Of a DNA stretch of 64,000 bases, positions 11,700 to 23,171 are shown one piece after another (the first letter of the stretch is position 1; the number at the start of each line of letters is the position of its first letter). The position numbers and the translations under genes were made by a program. The stretch covers positions 136,616-200,615 of the forward strand of contig JBBHKE010003435.1 of the NCBI GenBank assembly GCA_037447655.1. The letters run 5' to 3'. The notes under the pieces are model-generated. The model did no database searches and had not been told where the DNA came from. It saw nothing but the letters and a program-made list of their open reading frames with translations. Source of the DNA: Zygnema cylindricum. Lineage: Eukaryota; Streptophyta; Zygnematophyceae; Zygnematales; Zygnemataceae.

Positions 11700-11960
11700 A
11701 AGACGTAACTGGCTGCCGTCATATTTTTGATTAAATTCAGCCTTCCCTTGAAACTCCCTATTGCCAACAATGCCTGTTATCTGTCATATTGATTCTAGGA
11801 CAATTATTGCGTTTCAATATCGCCTTCCCCTCGATATAGTTCGATACTTCCAGACTCGATATCCATGTACGCTTTAAATCAGTATTTCCGATATCCTTCC
11901 CGACAAAGTCCCCCATGGTGAAATCGAAGCCGGTCCAATCACTGCGTTTTCCGCATTCAA
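11700..11960. repeat. Dispersed repeat P, copy 1
   Basis: Shares an alignable 200-250 bp stretch with 41960-42220, for example AGGACAATTATTGCGTT and CGCTTTAAATCAGTATTTC. Single-base indels between copies shift any reading frame, so it looks non-coding. Its class is unknown. Confidence 0.55.
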
Positions 11961-12374
11961 GAAATGGACTTCCCGAGTGGCGGATTCTTAGGAAGTTCGA
12001 AGCTATTCAATACACATTTCAGTGCGTATTAATGAATGAAATGTCTATTGATTTGTTACTCCATGGTCCTATATCGATACAAATCTCACCTTTATATATA
12101 TAGTGCGATGCCGTACTGTACTATACGAGCTCCCTTGGATCAGACTTGACCATGTTGGAACAAAAAAAGGAAACTTTGTTACAGAAAGTGCGATGGAAAA
12201 ACCATCAAAGTACAAAGGGGTAAAAGAGAAGGAATGGAACATTTAAAGACTACAAGAGCCAACAGTTACTAAAACAAAACAAAACAAACAAATGAGGAAA
12301 ACAAAGGCAAATAAGCTAATTAGCAAGACTAAACAAAATACCAAAGATGATTAGACAAAAAACAAAAACCCACT

Positions 12375-12626
12375 CTATATGATGCCCCACAACCCTAACA
12401 AATAAATTCCACCACCCGAAGATCGTGGATGTGGAACGAATCCTTTGAATGACGCGTGTTCAGAAGCACAAGCGATCCACTCTAATTCTGGTGTTGGTCT
12501 AATTAACTGGTCGCAACCCTCCCAGGAATTGATACGAGTCATTCTCATCAACGAATTCTCGTCAACCGTCTTTATTTCCTTTTCGAATTTTTTGAGTGAG
12601 GCACGATCCACTTTATTTTCAACCAT
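12375..12626 (-). other. Unassigned 83-codon ORF
   Basis: Not recognised. The translation has balanced, protein-like composition (for example INSWEGCDQLIRPTPELEW) in an otherwise AT-rich, low-complexity region. It is not a repeat of anything else in the window. It could be an exon or gene fragment; there is no clear splice acceptor or promoter. The surrounding 11960-12690 region holds nothing else I can support. Confidence 0.2.
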
Positions 12627-12689
12627 CGACCAGTCGCAAGAAAAACACCAAAATTCTTACAGATTCTACAGGCTCAATTTAGTTTATTT

Positions 12690-13527
12690 TCCCTGAATTT
12701 GTCATTTTTTTTTTTTTTTTCCTTAGTTTTGTCGATTTATTTTATATTACCTATTTATTATAATTTTTATTTTGTTTTTTCTCCTTTCTTGGTCATGTTA
12801 AAAGTTTAATGTATGAGGCGGGATCCACACTAATTCAAGTGTGAAAGAGCACACACGAATTTGTAATTTTGTCCTGTTATTGTCCGTTACTATGGTGCAA
12901 AATGTCCACATTAAATCTTGTTTTCGCAATCATTTCTGGTAAAATTTCTCAGAGGAAGATGTTAAATCCACACTAATTTTTGTGAAACTCCTACATGTCA
13001 ACACTAATAAACAGCATCCACACCAATTTTGGTAAACGGAATGAGATTCAGTTCCTAGAGTTATACAATTCCTATTTGATAAAAATACCTATTATTATTC
13101 CTATTTGAAAAAGTCTGAACTTGCTTCAACTGATAAAATGACACCATGTCAAGTTTAGGTTTTACACCATTATTAAAGCGGAAAATAAAATACAATTAAA
13201 AATCAAATGAGAAAAAAAAAGGGGTGAGAGAAATAAACAACATGGGAACTCATTTACATCCTCCCCAACCCATTTAACCGCCATTTGATGTTGGAAAAAA
13301 CAAAAAAACAAAAAAATAAAACACGGAAAAGGACAAAAAAATACTATCCTTACAAGCTTATCTTCCTTATCCGTACATCTCTATTATTTACAACGAAAAG
13401 AAAAGTAGAAACAAAAACGGAAAAAGAAAAAAGTAACATAAAAAAGATTAAGGCAAAAGGGAAAGAGAAAAGGAAAAAAAAGAGGAAAAAGGGAAACAAA
13501 AGAGTTTCAGTAATCTTTGACATTTAA
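12690..13527. repeat. Composite repeat block S, copy 1
   Basis: No gene seen. It starts in a T-rich tract, then has a segment with GGCGGGATCCACACTAATTC and CATTTACATCCTCCCCAACC, and ends in an A/G-rich homopurine stretch (13400-13500). Other copies are at 14570-15829 and, more diverged, 42940-43690. Here and at 15829 it is followed directly by block R. Confidence 0.65.
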
Positions 13528-13930
13528 AATGAAAGGGATGTTGATTGATCTGTTTCAACCAAAAATATTTTATTGGATTGCAACAAGAGAAAAAAAATAA
13601 AAAAAATGAGAATTCTAATTCCCGAAAACAGCGTGGAATCAAAAATAGCGTGGAGAAACCAAAAATAGTGTGGAGGGACCAGAAATAGTGTGGTTCTAAA
13701 ATAGAGTGGACTGTGCCTGAGGCAGAGGATTTCCAGCAGCGTTAGACTGTACACTATCTGTTAGTGGTGTGAGGATAAGATTCTGTCCAATAGGGAGGAA
13801 TCGAAACAAAAATATTGTCGATTCTGAAAATACGACTTGGTATAAAAAGAGAGTTCGAACTAAACATGAGTTAGTGTGGTCACATTTGAAGTTTAATCAT
13901 TGGACCAAAATTGGTGTGGACTTAACTCCT
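13528..13930. repeat. Composite repeat block R, copy 2 (shortened)
   Basis: Matches 7478-8262 with an internal deletion of several hundred bases. It keeps the AGTGTGGAGGGACCAGAAATAG-type minisatellite remnant, the GCCTGAGGCAGAGGATT segment and the TTAGTGTGGTCACATTTGA end. Confidence 0.6.
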
Positions 13931-14224
13931 TCCAAAAACCTTCAGCTGTTTCTTTCAAAAACCTTAAACTTTAATAAGAATCTGAACCAAAGTGACGTCA
14001 CAAGGTGACAAAGAAATCCACACTAAATCATATATTGATGTGGATCCTTTCCTTATATGAAAGTGATCATAAAATAGGATGAGCTTTAACTCTGTGGAAG
14101 TTTTTTAAAAAGTTGTTTTGTCTTTTTAGAGTGATGGTCCTTTTTGACGATTGGAGAGACGATTTGCCCAATAGGAAATATTTAGTATGCTTTCTTTCAA
14201 AAACCCTAAATTTTTTATCTATTT

Positions 14225-14480
14225 GTACCAACATGAGAGTGGATTGTGTCCGATCCCGTGAATACATAAATTAGAGAGGACTTCATCGGATACATGTGTT
14301 GTACGAATATTGTAGTGAATCCTATCTAATTCAGTGGAACTGTAATTATAACTGTACTTCTAATTATAACTGTACCTTTAATTGTAACTGTACTTTAAAT
14401 TACATATAATCTTAAGGATTATAAAACATCTGAGTGAAAATTTCGTGTGATTTAGAGGAACTGTACCGAAAATGTGATTA
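14225..14480. repeat. Fragment of an F-box unit flank
   Basis: Carries the unit-flank landmarks (GAGAGTGGATTGTGTCCGAT, ACTTCATCGGATACATG, about three 18-bp units, TTAGAGGAACTGTACCG) and then stops abruptly. No F-box coding sequence follows, so it is a truncated sixth unit. 13930-14225 holds nothing recognisable. Confidence 0.6.
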
Positions 14481-14569
14481 TATTATTTATATGTGAATCA
14501 CCATTCACCAACCTTTTGGCATTCTGAAATTTTGAGATTCTTATTGTGGCCATCATTCATTATTGCCGT

Positions 14570-15829
14570 CCCCTTCCGATTTATTTTATTTTCCTTTGAT
14601 TTTGTCGATTTTTTTTTGTTTTTCCATAATTTTGTCATTATTTATTTTATTTTCCCTTAATTTTGTGGATTTATTTTCCTGTAATGTTGTCGATTTATTT
14701 TATTTTCCCTTAATTTTGTCGATATATTTTATTTTCCCTTAATTTTGTCATTTTATTTTCTTTTCCCTCAGTTTCGTCCTTTTATTTTTTTTCCCTTAAA
14801 TTTATGGATACATTTTATTTTTCCCTTAGTTTTTGTCAATTTCTTTTATTTTCCTTCAATGTTGTCGATTTGTTTTGTTTTCCCTTAATTTTATATATTT
14901 TTTTTATTTTCCCTTAATTTTGCCGATTTATTTTACATTCCCTTGACAATTGTCAATTTATTATAATTTTTATTTTGTTTTTTTCCCGTTTCTTGGTCAT
15001 GTTTAAAATTTGGTGTATGAGACGGGATCCACACTAATTCGAGTGTAAAACACGCACGAATTTGTAATTTTTTCCTGTTATTGTTAGTTACTATAATGTA
15101 GAATGTCCACATTAAATCTTGTTTTCGTGTTCATTTCTGGTACAGTTTCTCCGAGGAAGATGTTAAATCCCCACTAATTTTTGTAAAACTCCTACATGTC
15201 GATACTAATAAACAGCATCCACACCAATTTTGGTAAACGGAATGAGATTCAGTTTATAGAGTTATACAATTCTTATTTGATAAAAATTCCTATTTGATAA
15301 AAAAAATTATTTGATAAAAATTCCTATTATTATTCGTATTTGAAAAGTCTGAACTTGCTTTAATTGATAAAATGACACCATGTCAAGTTTAGATTTTGAA
15401 CCATTTACACCATTCTTTAAGCGGAAAGTAACATACAATTAAATTAAATGAAAAAAAAAATGGGTGAGAGAAATAAACAACTTGGGAACTCATTTACATC
15501 CTCCCAAACCCATTTAGCCGCCATTTGATGTTGGAAAAAACAAAAAAAACAAAAAAAGTAAAACACAGAAAACGACAAAAAAACCTTATCCTTACAAGCT
15601 TATTTTCCTTATCCGTATATCTCTATTCTTTACAACGAAAAGAAAAGTAGAAACAAAAACGGGAAAGATAAAAAAACATAAGGCAAGAGGAAAAAGAAAA
15701 AAGAAAAAAAGGAGAAGAAGGAAAAAAAAGAGGAAAAAGTAAAAGAAAAAAAAGGGGAAAAAAAGAGGAAAAGGGAAAAAAAGTGAAAAAGGGGAAAAAA
15801 AGTGGATTTCAGTAATTCTTAGGCATTGA
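14570..15829. repeat. T-rich minisatellite plus block S, copy 2
   Basis: 14570-14980 is a degenerate tandem array with a unit of about 29-30 bases near TTTATTTTCCCTTAATTTTGTCGA, roughly a dozen units. From about 15000 the sequence follows block S copy 1 almost base for base (ACGGGATCCACACTAATTCG, ATGTTAAATCCCCACTAATT, CATTTACATCCTCCCAAACC). It ends in a 150-base homopurine A/G run (15660-15810). Confidence 0.7.
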
Positions 15830-16530
15830 AAATGAAAGGGATGTGGATAGATCTGTTTCGGTAATGAAATATGCCTTTATTGGATTGCAACGAGAGAAAA
15901 AGACAAAAAAAAAATGCGAATCGCATTTGGTATGGGAGTTTTTACCAGTTTCTAAGCTGTACGGAAATTATGGTTGATCAAATTTAACTTACAGGTGTTT
16001 GATTTAAAATAGTTTGAATCACTTTCGATCCATCAAATTTAAAAAAAACATGGATTCGAACACATGTAAAACCAAAATAGGCGAAATTAGTGTGTAATTA
16101 TGGAATTTGTGGTTCAAATCCCATTTGATCTGTGAGAGTTGTTCTGAAATTAGTGTAGATTGTGAATTGTTTTGGATGGATTCGACCGAATTAGAGCGAA
16201 TCCCATCTGATCGATAGGGATAAAACCAAAAATAGTGTGGAACCAAAAACAGTTTGAAACCAAATATAGTATATACACGAAAATAGTGTGGAACTAAAAT
16301 AGAGTGGACTGTATATGAGCCTGAGTATTTCCAGCAGCGTTAGAGTGTACACTATCTGTCAGTGGTGTGAGGATAAGATTCTGTCCAATAGGAAGGAGCC
16401 GAACCAAAAATATTGTCGATTCTGAAAATACGATTTGGTATAAAAAGAAGAGTTCGAACTAAACATGAGTTAGTGTGGTCACATTTGATGTTTAATCATT
16501 GGACCAAAATTGGTGTGGACTTTCCCTCGT
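15830..16530. repeat. Composite repeat block R, copy 3
   Basis: Matches 7478-8262. It begins ATGAAAGGGATGTGGATAG and includes AGTTGTTCTGAAATTAGTG, a reduced ACCAAAAATAGTGTGG minisatellite (16225-16310) and the same end. It leads directly into F-box unit U4. Confidence 0.65.
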
Positions 16531-16559
16531 GACTTTCATATGAGTGCAACTTCAAAGAA

Positions 16560-17829
16560 AATCTGAACCATCCTTGCTCAAAATATAACCTCTTTAGTGT
16601 AAAATTTCTTCGTTGTAAGCCATTTTTCACAAACCATTTTCACATTTCAGTATGCAATTTGCGGTGGACTGTAATCAGTGGAAATTTTTTATCTATTTGT
16701 ACCAACATGAGAGTGGATTGTGTCCGATGAGTACATAAATTAGAGAGGACTTCATCAGATACATATGGGTTGTACGAATATTGTAGTGAATCCTATCTGG
16801 TCCAATGGAACTGTACGTCAATTTTGCGTATAATCCTGAGTTTTGTTTTACATCTGAGTGAAAATTCTGTGAGATTTAGAGGAACTGTACCAAAAATGTG
16901 AATTGAGTTCGATAAATATAAAATGGACCAAAATCATAGTGGATATTTTCTGTTTTCATGGATTTTTTTGTCTTAATCAGTTACTCCAAAATCCCCCCGA
17001 GAAGCCTCTTTTCACTACTCGACCTCCTTTTGGAATCCACGTAACTTAAAAGTATGGAGATATGCAAGACTTTTTTAGGGTTTTTCAAAGTTTTTCATAA
17101 GTTTTTGAGTTTTTTCTTCTTTCACCCTATTTTTAGTGCGACTGGAGGTCACCCGATTTCAGCAAAACTTTGTAAATGGTTAGGTCACCCTATTTCACCA
17201 AAACTTTGTAAATGGTTTGCTTGTCAGGGGTTTCTCCATATTCATTGACGGATTTTTTATTTATTTTTTCTTTTACTTCTTCCACATTATTTTTGGTGCG
17301 GATGATTATTATGCTTTGATTCAATCCAAATAGACAGAGAAATAACAAGAAAAGAAAAAGAAGTGTAAAAAAAAAACTCACGTATTTATTCTGTATTTTA
17401 TAAAAATACAAATGTTAGTCTGGAACACTATATGGATTCTCCGAAGCTTGAATACATCTCAATTCTATCATGAAGCCAAAAAACTTTATAGCACTGTTTG
17501 ATTTCTGCGAAGCTTGGATACAACTCAACCCTATATACAATCTAGGATATGTTGTCAAAGATCTCATTCCTTTTTCATGCAACTTGATCTATTAAAGAAT
17601 TTTCAAGTATCTCATCTCCCACCAATCACAGCATGACTTCGCAAGCTAAGACCACGTATAAGTAGATGTCTCAGAAAAAGAACAAAAAATGGATTCCGTC
17701 TTCAGAGATATAGAACCTAACCTTGTTGGGCAGTTGCTTTCTCCATTTTTGTTACGAAGTCAAGTCATCGAAAGGAACTTTGTTGTTGCTCCAAATTGCA
17801 CCTCAGAGTAATCGAGAGAAATTGAGACT
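16560..17829. repeat. Downstream flank of F-box repeat unit U4
   Basis: No gene seen. From about 16625 it is nearly identical to 21053-23171, apart from the 876-bp insertion at 21386. The site GTGGATATTTTCTGTTTTC near 16945 is the empty counterpart of that insertion. The minisatellite seen in U1-U3 is absent (GGAACTGTACGTCAATTTTG). Confidence 0.75.
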
Positions 17830-19089
17830 TCATTTTCCTGGGTGTTCAAATTTTACAGTTGGATAAAGTGATTCCAGCCTCGTTACCTCTGTCACACATT
17901 CGAAGGCATCCTTTGGAGATACAATGTGTAATGTCTCAAAGCTGAGGTTAATTAGAAGTAAAACAGGCGAAGCTTCCAACCATGGTTGTATTCGTGAGAT
18001 TCCAATCTTAGTGAAAGGAATTTTGTCGAAACAAAGAACTCGCATTTGTGGTAGGATAGGAGGAGGACAAAAAGTGGTAAAGAAATCATCATTAGCATCA
18101 AAGGCTACAGTTTTGAGAGTGGCAAAGTTAATCCGTAAGAGGTCTCCAAACACATTTTTGTCATGAAAACCTACGAACGAAAGATTTTCAAGTTGGTAAG
18201 GCAAAGGTCGCGTCATAGTAATTTGTAGGTTAGAGGGGTCTCCCCTCCAGCGCAACAAATTTCCGGTTTGAAAGCTCCGCAAGTTTTTGACTTCATTAAT
18301 TACAACCTGAACGTCCTCATTGTCCCCATAGCCCACTTTCAAGTCCAATATTTCAAGGTTGGGAGTGTTCAAGTAAACGCGTTCCGTGCATGCATATATT
18401 GACAGTGAGGTCAAAAATTCCAAGCTTATTGATATCGGTACTGGATCATCCATAGAACAATCCTTAAAGTACAATTTTTTCAGTCGAGGGAGGTGGGGGA
18501 GTAAATTTTGAAGAAAAAAAGACTGGCCTATGTTGTCGCCTTGAAGTAAGAGCACTTCAACATTTTCAATGTTCCAATTTCCCAAGAAAATAGAACACAG
18601 GGTCGGTGAAAACTGGCAGTTGACTAAGGACAATTCTTTTAAAGCCTTCATTTCACTTAAAGCATTGATGTGAAATTCAGTCAAGGAAGAACCAAATAGA
18701 TCTAGCTTGCAGAGACTTGCGCCTATTACTTTTGACCAGACTGAAATACAGACGGCCTGAAACTTCAACGCAATTCTTAGTTCTTTGATATTCGGTGTGA
18801 GTTTCATTGCGTGAACTAAACTACATTCATATCCGCCTGTTAATATGCAACTTCCATCTTCTTGGAACCACGCGTCAGGAAGGCGCGATCTCAGCAGAGA
18901 CACAGTAGTAACTTCTCTCACTGCTTTGGAAAACTTCCTTGAGACAGTTGATAACAAGAAGAGAACTTGAATTTCTCCACCGTCTGAAGAACGTAAAAGT
19001 ATGTCGGATAGAATTGGTAGAGGACAGTCCTCTATGGAATTATAACTGTCAGTTTCCTTAGAGTTTTCTTTTACCTTCATTTCCGCCAT
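17830..19089 (-). CDS. F4, intact F-box/LRR-type protein (419 aa)
   Basis: Uninterrupted single-exon ORF from ATG 19089. The F-box covers residues about 18-70 (EDCPLPILSDILLRSS, then LFLLSTVSRKFSKAVREVTTVSL). Leucine-rich segments follow: NIKELRIAL, ALKELSLVNC, NVEVLLLQGD, LPHLPRLKKLYF, PNLEILDLKV, QLENLSF. The C-terminal block ends KFEHPGK as in F3 and F5. The length matches the F3 frame exactly, so this looks like the ancestral form. Role inferred from the family: adaptor of an SCF ubiquitin ligase, substrate unknown. From about residue 140 onward it is almost identical to F5, whereas the first 140 residues differ at about 15 positions. It is the best candidate for a functional member alongside F2. 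Confidence 0.82.
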   Translation of the reverse strand: MAEMKVKENSKETDSYNSIEDCPLPILSDILLRSSDGGEIQVLFLLSTVSRKFSKAVREVTTVSLLRSRLPDAWFQEDGSCILTGGYECSLVHAMKLTPNIKELRIALKFQAVCISVWSKVIGASLCKLDLFGSSLTEFHINALSEMKALKELSLVNCQFSPTLCSIFLGNWNIENVEVLLLQGDNIGQSFFLQNLLPHLPRLKKLYFKDCSMDDPVPISISLEFLTSLSIYACTERVYLNTPNLEILDLKVGYGDNEDVQVVINEVKNLRSFQTGNLLRWRGDPSNLQITMTRPLPYQLENLSFVGFHDKNVFGDLLRINFATLKTVAFDANDDFFTTFCPPPILPQMRVLCFDKIPFTKIGISRIQPWLEASPVLLLINLSFETLHIVSPKDAFECVTEVTRLESLYPTVKFEHPGK

Positions 19090-19420
19090 GATTGCAGCTG
19101 TCGTCCACAGCTTCAGCTCGTGGCAGGCGGTAGGAAGGAGAGAGGAAAAACGTTCAAAAAGAATCCACTCTATTCGATAAGGAACTAGGAATATAGAGGG
19201 AAGGTTTGCTTGTAAATAAGGTGGAGATTTGTACTTTACGGAAACCTAATATTGTGAATTAAAGGAATTTGCTCTATTGGAAAAGAGAACGACAGAAAAG
19301 TCCGAAAGAGAACTTTCCTCGAGTCAGATGGAAACCCTAAAATCAAAAACGAGGGCAAATCCAGCGAAAGGAAACCCTAAAATGGACAAGGCGGGGCAAG
19401 CACATATTCGGTTCGGAAAG
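19090..19420. repeat. Conserved upstream region of F4 (also at F5)
   Basis: The first 60 bases match all copies. The rest, including AGAGAACTTTCCTCGAGTC and GACAAGGCGGGGCAAGCACA, is shared only with 24431-24760. It ends where the F4/F5 duplication ends, after ATATTCGGTTCGG. Confidence 0.6.
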
Positions 19421-19479
19421 TTTAGTTGTCCTATTCGTACGGATTTGGATTTTTTTCCGAAAACTACGTAGTATTCGCG

Positions 19480-20160
19480 ACTTATATATTTTTCGTAAAA
19501 TTCGTTTAGTTTTCGCTGTACGGTATACGAAAACGTACGGAAACCATCCGCTTAACCCTAAAAAATCCTTAAAAACCCAAAAAAATGTACGATAAACGTA
19601 CGAAAAAGTACGGCATTGTACGAAAGGTACACCATGAAAAAACTGAGGAGTACGGATAATGTAAGGCAGTTGCAGTGTAATTTACCGGAATGTATGAAAT
19701 ACATGGGAAGCACCCTAAACACCCTAAAATTCCCCCTTTAATAACCATAAAAGTACATAAATGTACATACTCTGTACGTAGACGTACGAAAGAAGTAAGT
19801 CCGTATAATTGAAATAAACGGAAACGTACGAAAATATACCTTAAACATCTAAAAATATTAACCGTCAAAAGTACGAAAATATGCGGACACTGTACGTATA
19901 CGTACGAATATAAGTTGGCTGTTTAACATAAATATATGAGAATGCACGAGAATGTACCCTAAAATTCCTCAAACCCCCCTTAATAACCCTAAAAGTACTG
20001 AAATGTACGAAGAGAGTACGCAATGTACGAAAAAGTACGGATACATAGTTAGGTACGCATTTTATAACATTTTTTTCATCGTTAAATGTGTATCGTGCGT
20101 AGTATTCGCGCGTTCGTTTCGTGCGTAATATGCGCACGGGACAACTATGAGACGTACACT
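19480..20160. repeat. GTACG-rich degenerate tandem region
   Basis: Two to three diverged units of roughly 250 bp. Each has CCCTAAAATTCC followed by TTAATAACCATAAAAGTAC-type sequence and runs of CGTACGAAAA. The palindrome GTAC and the words TGTACG and CGTACG are extremely dense. The minus-strand ORFs (19569-19868, 19865-20137) are Tyr/Phe/Arg-rich by-products of the composition. 20160-21050 has no supportable gene. Confidence 0.5.
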
Positions 20161-21052
20161 CACAGCTTGCCAGAATATGTCCATGTATGAACGCTTTTTT
20201 TTTAGACCACCTTTTAAATTCACATCATCTTATTTCATACGTTATACATCCGTCAGTTTGTGTTTCACCTTTATTTAATTTTTAAAGTGAAACTTTATTT
20301 CAAACTTTAATTAATGATTATTAATTAATGGCTCTTCCAATTGCCATGTGTCGCTTTTCACTCTGAAAAAAATTTAATTCGTTCCGACTTTCTGCGAACC
20401 CTAAATCCGCCTTCGAACCGACAACTTCCACTAATCGATACCGTACTTAAGTTTCGAAAGGTATATATATTTGTACTTTTCATACGAAACATACATGAAT
20501 TGTGTACGAATTCATACAAAAAAATACAAAAAGGTGAAAATAACAAAAAAAACGAAAAATAAAAACACGTCCCGAATTTTAGTCTGGGACTGTACAATAC
20601 ACTACAATGTGAATCGTTATTAGACTTATGTACTCTATATCGGCGCCCCAAAATTTTAACATTGATACCCAAAATACAATGACTGATTCTATTTTTTCCG
20701 TGACGTTAATTACGGTTCTTGTGAATTAGCGTCAACGGTGTCACTGTACATATTTTATAAATAGTGTGGTGTACGGAGGGTGGTTGTCCGTACATCACTG
20801 TACTTCATTATCGGAAATCGTACGGAAAGTGTGATGAATATATGTCGGTCGCATATAGAACTGCGCTTAGAATAAACGTGGAGTGGAGTTTGCAACATAG
20901 GCGTTCGTATGTATTCAGATGCTTGTTTTTGTGTGTGATAATGTGAACGGATGACATGTTCACATGCGAAAAAATGCGTATGTTACGAAAGCATATCGTC
21001 GCGTGCTTACATATGTCGTATGGCAGTAAAAGTTTATTCTAATATGTTGCCG

Positions 21053-23171
21053 TTTTTCACAAACCATTTTCACATTTCAGTATGCAATTTGCGGTGGACT
21101 GTAATCAGTGGAAATTTTTTATCTACTTGTACCAACATGAGAGTGGATTGTGTCCGATCCCATGAGTACATAAATTAGAGAGGACTTCATCAGATACATA
21201 TGGGTTGTACGAATATTGTAGTGAATCCTATCTGATCCAGTGGAATTGTATGTCAATTTTGCGTATAATCCTGAGTTTTTTTTTACATCTGAGTGAAAAT
21301 TCTGTGAGATTTAGAGGAACTGCACCAACAATGTGAATCGAGCTCGATAAACATAAAATGGACCAAAATCATAGTGGATATTTTCTAGTGTTCATGTATC
21401 AATAACCGATATGGGCCTTTTTTTCGGGGACCCGATAATCGATATATTGGTACGATATATCGCTATCGGTCTTATCACCGATAAGTAGCCGGTATTATCG
21501 GCTACTTATCGGCGATAATGCCGATAACGATAACTATCGGCGATAACTGTACGAGCCGTACAGATTAATGTACGGCATGTACACTCAACTGTACGACTTA
21601 TTCCCCCGACGCGGCCTACTCACAACCCCTGAGGTACCTACCAATCAGATCATTTGTACAGGCCGAAAGTACAGTAGCCGGCATTAGATGTGTACGGCTT
21701 TAGTACGGCTCCAGTTAAAACAATGTACCTTTCACATCCGACGCCGTGGCTTTGTCCCTTTGTTTTTTGGGATCCACTGGAAACCTGCCACGTGTCAATC
21801 CGTCGGCTTTTTTGGCAAAAGCCGCCAAAAAAGCCATTCCAAGATGGCGGCGCTCACGCTGATCGTCCACTCGTAATTTCTCATTGAATTTCGTCCGTTC
21901 GATTCCGGCGGAGCGCATAATGTTATTTTGCATCCGTTGTACTTTGTGTCCGCCGTCTTTTTACCGTTAAATGATAATCAGTTTATCGGTACAATTCCGT
22001 ACGTTCCCGTAAAACTTATGTTCAGTTAACCGCCCAAAAAGTACTACAAAGTGCAACGTATTTTTTCGTCAAATTCCGTACATTTCCCGTAAAAAAACCG
22101 TACATTTCTCGTAAATTTACCGTTCAGTTTACCGGACAGAAAGCACTCCGGACAGAAAGTACAAAAAGTACAAATATATCGGGACCGCTGACCGTTCGAT
22201 AACCGATAACTATCAGTATCGGTGTTATCGCGATAATTTTTTTTACCGATACACAACACTAATATTTTCTGTTTTCATGGATTTTTTTGTCTTAATCAGT
22301 TACTCCAAAATCCCCCGGACAAGCCTCTTTTCACTACTCGACCTCCTTTTGGAATCCACGTAACTTAAAAGTATGGAGATATGCAAGACTTTTTTAGGGT
22401 TTTTCAAAGTTTTTCATAAGTTTTTGAGTTTTTTCTTCTTTCACCCTATTTTTAGTGCGACTGGAGGTCACCTGATTTCAGCAAAACTTTGTAAATGGTT
22501 AGGTCACCCTATTTCACCAAAACTTTGTAAATGGTTTGCTTGCCAGGGGTTTCTCCATATTCATTGACGGATTTTTTATTTATTTTTTCTTTTACTTCTT
22601 CCACATTATTTTTGGTGCGGATGATTATTATGCTTTGATTCAATCCAAATAGACAGAGAAATAACAAGAAAAGAAAAAGAAGTGTAAAAAAAAAACTCAC
22701 GTATTTATTCTGTATTTTATAAAAATACAAATGTTAGTCTGGAACACTATATGGATTCTTCGAAGCTTGAATACATCTCAATTCTATCATGAAGCCAAAA
22801 AACTTTATAGCACTGTTTGATTTCTGTGAAGCTTGGATACAACTCAACCCTATATACAATCTAGGATATGTTGTCAAAGATCTCATTCCTTTTTCATGCA
22901 ACTTGATCTATTAAAGAATTTTCAAGTATCTCATCTCCCACCAATCACAGTATGACTTCGCATGCTAAGACCACGTATAAGTAGATGTCTCAGAAAAAGA
23001 ACAAAAAATGGATTCCGTCTTCAGAGGTATAGAACCTAACCTTGTTGGGCAGTTGCTTTCTCCATTTTTGTTACGAAGTCAAGTCATCGAAAGGAACTTC
23101 GTTGTTGCTCCAAATTGCACCTCGTTGTTGCTCCAAATTGCACCTCAGAGTAATCGAGAGAAATTGAGACT
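21053..23171. repeat. Downstream flank of F-box repeat unit U5
   Basis: Nearly identical to 16625-17829, interrupted by the hAT-type insertion at 21386-22261. The near identity includes intergenic sequence, so the duplication that produced F4 and F5 is recent and covers at least 2.8 kb. A 25-bp word ending in GCACCTC is duplicated near 23100-23150. Confidence 0.75.
21386..22261. mobile_element. Non-autonomous hAT-type transposon, 876 bp
   Basis: The termini are TAGTGTTCATGTATC and the inverted partner GATACACAACACTA. The flanks carry a perfect 8-bp duplication ATATTTTC (21378-21385 and 22262-22269). The paralogous site beside F4 (near 16945) holds a single ATATTTTC and no insertion, which proves both ends. 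The 8-bp duplication and TAGTG start fit the hAT superfamily. Subterminal regions are packed with ATCGG/CGATA words, the usual form of hAT transposase binding sites. No transposase ORF exists. Confidence 0.88.

Noticed and set aside
20595-20745. Another CACCG-family MITE (TACAATGTGAATCG..CAACGGTG)
   Set aside because: The termini are too diverged and flanking TA is not clear.
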